From assembly GCF_036373705.1 (NCBI RefSeq), contig NC_089851.1:58111593-58175592 (forward strand): a stretch of 64,000 nucleotides of DNA, given 5' to 3'. The translations under genes and the position numbers were made by a program. The stretch comes from Amia ocellicauda. Lineage: Eukaryota > Chordata > Actinopteri > Amiiformes > Amiidae. Shown in pieces: positions 57,417 through 64,000 of this stretch. The stretch's first letter is position 1. The number at the start of each line of letters is the position of its first letter. Under the pieces are notes generated by a model. The model worked only from the letters and a program-made list of their open reading frames with translations. It made no database searches and had not been told where the DNA came from.

Positions 57417-57922
57417 ACTTGGCCCCACTTTGTAGTCACCGAAGTGTTTGTTCGTTTGCTCTTGAAGGCTGGCTTCTGGGCTCCTCTGCACAAGGGAGGG
57501 CTATCGACCTCAGATACTGTTGGCTGTGTAGCTGATGGGAAATCAGACTGTCATCTGAGTGTTTTGTTTTCTTTAAAGAAAATGTGTATTTTACTAGTTC
57601 GTTGTTGTTGTTGAGGAGGAGGAGGACATGTAGTGTGTTGTTGAGGAGGAGGAGGACGAAATGTGGTTTGCCGGCTTGTTATGGAGACCTTTGCTGAACG
57701 TGTACTCCTGAGCTGCACCAAAGGAGAGGCATTCTTTTCAGTTGTTTGCGGGCCTGCTGAACCATGCTCTCAGTGCTGTCTCACTGGGGATACGGTTACC
57801 GTTCTGGAAAGACACTTCAGCGCTACAGTCCATGCTATCAGTCAGTGAGCGTAGGTCTCCCGGTCTGCCCCAAAGCAGTTACGCGCTTGCCCAGCAGAAA
57901 CTGCGACACCCTCCGTTAACTT

Positions 57923-57994
57923 GGCTCGTTGGTCTAGGGGTATGATTCTCGCTTAGGGTGCGAGAGGTCCCGGGTTCAACTCCCGGACGAGCCC
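57923..57994 (+). tRNA. tRNA-Pro (AGG), class A
   Basis: Canonical. Confidence 0.93.
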
Positions 57995-58500
57995 GCTTGG
58001 CACTGCTTTGCATTCTCTGAAGCATTCGTTTGTTCTCTCTCGATGCTTGGCTTCTGGGCTCCTCTGCACAAGGGAGGGCTATCGACCTCAGATACTGTTG
58101 GCTGTGTAGCTGATGGGAAATCAGACTGTCATCTGTGTGTTTTGTTTTCTTTAAAGAAAATGTGTATTTTACTAGTTCGTTGTTGTTGTTGAGGAGGAGG
58201 AGGACATGTAGTGTGTTGTTGAGGAGGAGGAGGACGAAATGTGGTTTGCCGGCTTGTTATGGAGACCTTTGCTGAACGTGTACTCCTGAGCTGCACCAAA
58301 GGAGAGGCATTCTTTTCAGTTGTTTGCGGGCCTGCTGAACCATGCTCTCAGTGCTGTCTCACTGGGGATACGGTTACCGTTCTGGAAAGACACTTCAGCG
58401 CTACAGTCCATGCTATCAGTCAGTGAGCGTAGGTCTCCCGGTCTGCCCCAAAGCAGTTACGCGCTTGCCCAGCAGAAACTGCGACACCCTCCGTTAACTT

Positions 58501-58572
58501 GGCTCGTTGGTCTAGGGGTATGATTCTCGCTTAGGGTGCGAGAGGTCCCGGGTTCAACTCCCGGACGAGCCC
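58501..58572 (+). tRNA. tRNA-Pro (AGG), class A
   Basis: Canonical. Confidence 0.93.
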
Positions 58573-59078
58573 GCTTGGCACTGCTTTGCATTCTCTGAAG
58601 CATTCGTTTGTTCTCTCTCGATGCTTGGCTTCTGGGCTCCTCTGCACCAGGGAGGTCTTTCAACCTCAGTTACTGTTGGCTGTATAGCTGATGGGAAATC
58701 AGACTGTCATCTGTGTGTTTTGTTTTCTTTAAAGAAAATGTGTATTTTACAAGTTCGTTGTTGTTGTTGAGGAGGAGGAGGACATGTAGTGTGTTGTTGA
58801 GGAGGAGGAGGACGAAATGTGGTTTGCCGGCTTGTTATGGAGACCTTTGCTGAACGTGTACTCCTGAGCTGCACCAAAGGAGAGGCATTCTTTTCAGTTG
58901 TTTGCGGGCCTGCTGAACCATGCTCTCAGTGCTGTCTCACTGGGGATACGGTTACCGTTCTGGAAAGACACTTCAGCGCTACAGTCCATGCTATCAGTCA
59001 GTGAGCGTAGGTCTCCCGGTCTGCCCCAAAGCAGTTACGCGCTTGCCCAGCAGAAACTGCGACACCCTCCGTTAACTT

Positions 59079-59150
59079 GGCTCGTTGGTCTAGGGGTATG
59101 ATTCTTGCTGAGGGTGTGAGAGGCCCTAGGTTCAACTCCAGGACGAGCCC
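59079..59150 (+). pseudogene. tRNA-Pro-like, class B1, T-arm variant
   Basis: Loop TGAGGGT with the CCCTAGG T-arm change. Confidence 0.75.
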
Positions 59151-59668
59151 ACTTGGCCCCACTTTGTAGTCACCGAAGTGTTCGTTCGTTTGCTCTTGAA
59201 GGCTGGCTTCTGGGCTCCTCTGCACAAGGGAGGGCTATCGACCTCAGATACTGTTGGCTGTATAGCAGATGGGAAATCAGACTGTCATCTGTGTGTTTTG
59301 TTTTCTTTAAAGAAAATGTGTTTTTTACAAGTTCGTTGTTGTTGTTGTTGTTGTTGAGGAGGAGGAGGAGGACATGTAGTGTGTTGTTGAGGAGGAGGAG
59401 GACGAAATGTGGTTTGCCGGCTTGTTATGGAGACCTTTGCTGAACGTGTACTCCTGAGCTGCACCAAAGGAGAGGCATTCTTTTCAGTTGTTTGCGGGCC
59501 TGCTGAACCATGCTCTCAGTGCTGTCTCACTGGGGATACGGTTACCGTTCTGGAAAGACACTTCAGCGCTACAGTCCATGCTATCAGTCAGTGTGCGTAG
59601 GTCTCCCGGTCTGCCCCAAAGCAGTTACGCGCTTGCCCAGCAGAAACTGCGACACCCTCCGTTAACTT

Positions 59669-59740
59669 GGCTCGTTGGTCTAGGGGTATGATTCTCGCTG
59701 AGGGTGTGAGAGGCCCTGGGTTCAACTCCAGGACGAGCCC
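59669..59740 (+). pseudogene. tRNA-Pro-like, A/B hybrid
   Basis: Same hybrid as the copy at 57,345. Confidence 0.75.
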
Positions 59741-60246
59741 ACTTGGCCCCACTTTGTAGTCACCGAAGTGTTTGTTCGTTTGCTCTTGAAGGCTGGCTTC
59801 TGGGCTCCTCTGCACAAGGGAGGGCTATCGACCTCAGATACTGTTGGCTGTGTAGCTGATGGGAAATCAGACTGTCATCTGTGTGTTTTGTTTTCTTTAA
59901 AGAAAATGTGTATTTTACAAGTTCGTTGTTGTTGTTGAGGAGGAGGAGGACATGTAGTGTGTTGTTGAGGAGGAGGAGGACGAAATGTGGTTTGCCGGCT
60001 TGTTATGGAGACCTTTGCTGAACGTGTACTCCTGAGCTGCACCAAAGGAGAGGCATTCTTTTCAGTTGTTTGCGGGCCTGCTGAACCATGCTCTCAGTGC
60101 TGTCTCACTGGGGATACGGTTACCGTTCTGGAAAGACACTTCAGCGCTACAGTCCATGCTATCAGTCAGTGAGCGTAGGTCTCCCGGTCTGCCCCAAAGC
60201 AGTTACGCGCTTGCCCAGCAGAAACTGCGACACCCTCCGTTAACTT

Positions 60247-60318
60247 GGCTCGTTGGTCTAGGGGTATGATTCTCGCTTAGGGTGCGAGAGGTCCCGGGTT
60301 CAACTCCCGGACGAGCCC
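60247..60318 (+). tRNA. tRNA-Pro (AGG), class A
   Basis: Canonical. Confidence 0.93.
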
Positions 60319-60824
60319 GCTTGGCACTGCTTTGCATTCTCTGAAGCATTCGTTTGTTCTCTCTCGATGCTTGGCTTCTGGGCTCCTCTGCACCAGGGAG
60401 GTCTTTCAACCTCAGATACTGTTGGCTGTATAGCTGATGGGAAATCAGACTGTCATCTGTGTGTTTTGTTTTCTTTAAAGAAAATGTGTATTTTACAAGT
60501 TCGTTGTTGTTGTTGAGGAGGAGGAGGACATGTAGTGTGTTGTTGAGGAGGAGGAGGACGAAATGTGGTTTGCCGGCTTGTTATGGAGACCTTTGCTGAA
60601 CGTGTACTCCTGAGCTGCACCAAAGGAGAGGCATTCTTTTCAGTTGTTTGCGGGCCTGCTGAACCATGCTCTCAGTGCTGTCTCACTGGGGATACGGTTA
60701 CCGTTCTGGAAAGACACTTCAGCGCTACAGTCCATGCTATCAGTCAGTGAGCGTAGGTCTCCCGGTCTGCCCCAAAGCAGTTACGCGCTTGCCCAGCAGA
60801 AACTGCGACACCCTCCGTTAACTT

Positions 60825-60896
60825 GGCTCGTTGGTCTAGGGGTATGATTCTTGCTGAGGGTGTGAGAGGCCCTAGGTTCAACTCCAGGACGAGCCC
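60825..60896 (+). pseudogene. tRNA-Pro-like, class B1, T-arm variant
   Basis: Loop TGAGGGT with the CCCTAGG change. Confidence 0.75.
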
Positions 60897-61417
60897 ACTT
60901 GGCCCCACTTTGTAGTCACCGAAGTGTTTGTTCGTTTGCTCTTGAAGGCTGGCTTCTGGGCTCCTCTGCACAAGGGAGGGCTATCGACCTCAGATACTGT
61001 TGGCTGTATAGCTGATGGGAAATCAGACTGTCATCTGTGTGTTTTGTTTTCTTTAAAGAAAATGTGTTTTTTACAAGTTCGTTGTTGTTGTTGTTGTTGT
61101 TGTTGAGGAGGAGGAGGAGGACATGTAGTGTGTTGTTGAGGAGGAGGAGGACGAAATGTGGTTTGCCGGCTTGTTATGGAGACCTTTGCTGAACGTGTAC
61201 TCCTGAGCTGCACCAAAGGAGAGGCATTCTTTTCAGTTGTTTGCGGGCCTGCTGAACCATGCTCTCAGTGCTGTCTCACTGGGGATACGGTTACCGTTCT
61301 GGAAAGACACTTCAGCGCTACAGTCCATGCTATCAGTCAGTGAGCGTAGGTCTCCCGGTCTGCCCCAAAGCAGTTACGCGCTTGCCCAGCAGAAACTGCG
61401 ACACCCTCCGTTAACTT

Positions 61418-61489
61418 GGCTCGTTGGTCTAGGGGTATGATTCTCGCTTAGGGTGCGAGAGGTCCCGGGTTCAACTCCCGGACGAGCCC
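61418..61489 (+). tRNA. tRNA-Pro (AGG), class A
   Basis: Canonical. Confidence 0.93.
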
Positions 61490-61995
61490 GCTTGGCACTG
61501 CTTTGCATTCTCTGAAGCATTCGTTTGTTCTCTCTCGATGCTTGGCTTCTGGGCTCCTCTGCACCAGGGAGGTCTTTCAACCTCAGTTACTGTTGGCTGT
61601 ATAGCTGATGGGAAATCAGACTGTCATCTGTGTGTTTTGTTTTCTTTAAAGAAAATGTGTATTTTACAAGTTCGTTGTTGTTGTTGAGGAGGAGGAGGAC
61701 ATGTAGTGTGTTGTTGAGGAGGAGGAGGACGAAATGTGGTTTGCCGGCTTGTTATGGAGACCTTTGCTGAACGTGTACTCCTGAGCTGCACCAAAGGAGA
61801 GGCATTCTTTTCAGTTGTTTGCGGGCCTGCTGAACCATGCTCTCAGTGCTGTCTCACTGGGGATACGGTTACCGTTCTGGAAAGACACTTCAGCGCTACA
61901 GTCCATGCTATCAGTCAGTGAGCGTAGGTCTCCCGGTCTGCCCCAAAGCAGTTACGCGCTTGCCCAGCAGAAACTGCGACACCCTCCGTTAACTT

Positions 61996-62067
61996 GGCTC
62001 GTTGGTCTAGGGGTATGATTCTTGCTGAGGGTGTGAGAGGCCCTAGGTTCAACTCCAGGACGAGCCC
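61996..62067 (+). pseudogene. tRNA-Pro-like, class B1, T-arm variant
   Basis: Loop TGAGGGT with the CCCTAGG change. Confidence 0.75.
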
Positions 62068-62588
62068 ACTTGGCCCCACTTTGTAGTCACCGAAGTGTTT
62101 GTTCGTTTGCTCTTGAAGGCTGGCTTCTGGGCTCCTCTGCACAAGGGAGGGCTATCGACCTCAGATACTGTTGGCTGTATAGCTGATGGGAAATCAGACT
62201 GTCATCTGTGTGTTTTGTTTTCTTTAAAGAAAATGTGTTTTTTACAAGTTCGTTGTTGTTGTTGTTGTTGTTGTTGAGGAGGAGGAGGAGGACATGTAGT
62301 GTGTTGTTGAGGAGGAGGAGGACGAAATGTGGTTTGCCGGCTTGTTATGGAGACCTTTGCTGAACGTGTACTCCTGAGCTGCACCAAAGGAGAGGCATTC
62401 TTTTCAGTTGTTTGCGGGCCTGCTGAACCATGCTCTCAGTGCGGTCTCACTGGGGATACGGTTACCGTTCTGGAAAGACACTTCAGCGCTACAGTCCATG
62501 CTATCAGTCAGTGAGCGTAGGTCTCCCGGTCTGCCCCAAAGCAGTTACGCGCTTGCCCAGCAGAAACTGCGACACCCTCCGTTAACTT

Positions 62589-62660
62589 GGCTCGTTGGTC
62601 TAGGTGTATGATTCTCGCTTAGGGTGCGAGAGGTCCCGGGTTCAACTCCCGGACGAGCCC
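62589..62660 (+). tRNA. tRNA-Pro (AGG), D-loop variant
   Basis: The D loop reads ctaggtgtatg, changing one of the conserved G residues and the A box; otherwise canonical. Confidence 0.8.
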
Positions 62661-63166
62661 GCTTGGCCCCGCTTTGCATTCTCTGAAGCATTCGTTTGTT
62701 CTCTCTCGATGCTTGGCTTCTGGGCTCCTCTGCACCAGGGAGGTCTTTCAACCTCAGATACTGTTGGCTGTGTAGCTGATGGGAAATCAGACTGTCATCT
62801 GTGTGTTTTGTTTTCTTTAAAGAAAATGTGTATTTTACAAGTTCGTTGTTGTTGTTGAGGAGGAGGAGGACATGTAGTGTGTTGTTGAGGAGGAGGAGGA
62901 CGAAATGTGGTTTGCCGGCTTGTTATGGAGACCTTTGCTGAACGTGTACTCCTGAGCTGCACCAAAGGAGAGGCATTCTTTTCAGTTGTTTGCGGGCCTG
63001 CTGAACCATGCTCTCAGTGCTGTCTCACTGGGGATACGGTTACCGTTCTGGAAAGACACTTCAGCGCTACAGTCCATGCTATCAGTCAGTGAGCGTAGGT
63101 CTCCCGGTCTGCCCCAAAGCAGTTACGCGCTTGCCCAGCAGAAACTGCGACACCCTCCGTTAACTT

Positions 63167-63238
63167 GGCTCGTTGGTCTAGGGGTATGATTCTTGCTGAG
63201 GGTGTGAGAGGCCCTGGGTTCAACTCCAGGACGAGCCC
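63167..63238 (+). pseudogene. tRNA-Pro-like, class B1
   Basis: Loop TGAGGGT. Confidence 0.75.
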
Positions 63239-63756
63239 ACTTGGCCCCACTTTGTAGTCACCGAAGTGTTTGTTCGTTTGCTCTTGAAGGCTGGCTTCTG
63301 GGCTCCTCTGCACAAGGGAGGGCTATCGACCTCAGATACTGTTGGCTGTATAGCTGATGGGAAATCAGACTGTCATCTGTGTGTTTTGTTTTCTTTAAAG
63401 AAAATGTGTTTTTTACAAGTTCGTTGTTGTTGTTGTTGTTGTTGAGGAGGAGGAGGAGGACATGTAGTGTGTTGTTGAGGAGGAGGAGGACGAAATGTGG
63501 TTTGCCGGCTTGTTATGGAGACCTTTGCTGAACGTGTACTCCTGAGCTGCACCAAAGGAGAGGCATTCTTTTCAGTTGTTTGCGGGCCTGCTGAACCATG
63601 CTCTCAGTGCTGTCTCACTGGGGATACGGTTACCGTTCTGGAAAGACACTTCAGCGCTACAGTCCATGATATCAGTCAGTGTGCGTAGGTCTCCCGGTCT
63701 GCCCCAAAGCAGTTACGCGCTTGCCCAGCAGAAACTGCGACACGCTCCGTTAACTT

Positions 63757-63828
63757 GGCTCGTTGGTCTAGGGGTATGATTCTTGCTGAGGGTGTGAGAG
63801 GCCCTGGGTTCAACTCCAGGACGAGCCC
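63757..63828 (+). pseudogene. tRNA-Pro-like, class B1
   Basis: Loop TGAGGGT; last copy in the window. Confidence 0.75.
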
Positions 63829-64000
63829 ACTTGGCCCCACTTTGTAGTCACCGAAGTGTTTGTTCGTTTGCTCTTGAAGGCTGGCTTCTGGGCTCCTCTG
63901 CACAAGGGAGGGCTATCGACCTCAGATACTGTTGGCTGTATAGCTGATGGGAAATCAGACTGTCATCTGTGTGTTTTGTTTTCTTTAAAGAAAATGTGTA

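Larger units (their letters stand above)
44833..64000 (+). repeat. Right tandem tRNA-Pro array (continues past window)
   Basis: Same unit and orientation as the left array, with 33 complete tRNA-like copies: 17 class A (AGG) and 16 class B, and no TGG copy. Unit length is 578 bp after class A copies and mostly 590-593 bp after class B copies. The difference is mainly (GTT)n length and one extra GAG triplet. Class A units read tgtattttac before the GTT tract, while long B units read tgttttttac. The array opens with a hybrid at 44,833-44,860, where the tRNA 5' part is joined directly to the second GAG tract. Copies are more alike here than in the left array. Confidence 0.95.

Noticed and set aside
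275-63903. Repeated small open frames in the array (61-75 codons, e.g. starting MVCRLVMETF or MFAGLLNHAL, and minus-strand MQRSPEASLQ)
   Set aside because: They recur only because the DNA unit recurs, lie in several overlapping frames on both strands, run through the tRNA itself, and lack known domains. Frames ending in poly-Cys or poly-Gln come from the GTT tract.
1-64000. Array units as a tandem SINE
   Set aside because: The tRNA is full length with an intact acceptor stem. No A-rich or LINE-like tail and no target duplications around units were seen.

Overview
The window is vertebrate DNA, most likely from a ray-finned fish. Evidence for this is eukaryotic tRNA-Pro genes with internal pol III promoters, several Tc1-type transposon remnants of the kinds common in fish, tRNA-derived SINE pieces, a CR1/L2-like LINE fragment and a fish-type Polinton/Maverick. 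No complete host protein-coding gene was found; the only host-like coding traces are a few isolated exon-sized open stretches. I see no hint of a bacterial or viral genome.

Layout. (1) 1-14,670 is a tandem array of about 24 units of 578-593 bp, each with one 72-nt tRNA-Pro or tRNA-Pro-like sequence on the + strand. (2) 14,671-44,832 is a 30-kb AT-rich island of dispersed repeats. Its centre is a Polinton (18,836-31,022) with terminal inverted repeats of about 600 bp and near-matching 6-bp target duplications. Around it lie MITE-like elements, three Tc1 remnants (one internally inverted), a solo LTR with a 5-bp target duplication, a 5' LTR with primer-binding site, a LINE fragment, SINE pieces, microsatellites and orphan exon-like stretches. 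It also holds one decayed, inverted unit of the tRNA array (40,952-41,250). (3) 44,833-64,000 is the same tRNA-Pro array again, with 33 whole tRNA-like copies, running off the window end.

The tRNA copies fall into classes. Class A is canonical tRNA-Pro(AGG), dominant in the right array. Class T is canonical tRNA-Pro(TGG), found only in the left array. Class B has anticodon AGG but G at position 33 in place of the near-universal U33, plus altered anticodon and T stems; B1 has G37 and B2 has T37. Classes are arranged in higher-order repeats: T-B1-B2 trimers with an exact 1,758-bp period in the left array, and mostly A-B dimers of 1,156-1,171 bp in the right. Each unit also has (GTT)n and (GAG)n tracts of variable length. 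The downstream flank has no T-run for about 145 nt after the tRNA.

The Polinton is a fossil. It has integrase, capsid-type genes and protease on the + strand, and polymerase B and small genes on the - strand, with several breaks. No packaging ATPase was recognised. A tRNA-Leu(UAA)-like sequence sits just inside its left inverted repeat, and two unrecognised exon-like stretches sit at its right end. All calls were made by eye; none was checked with a search.
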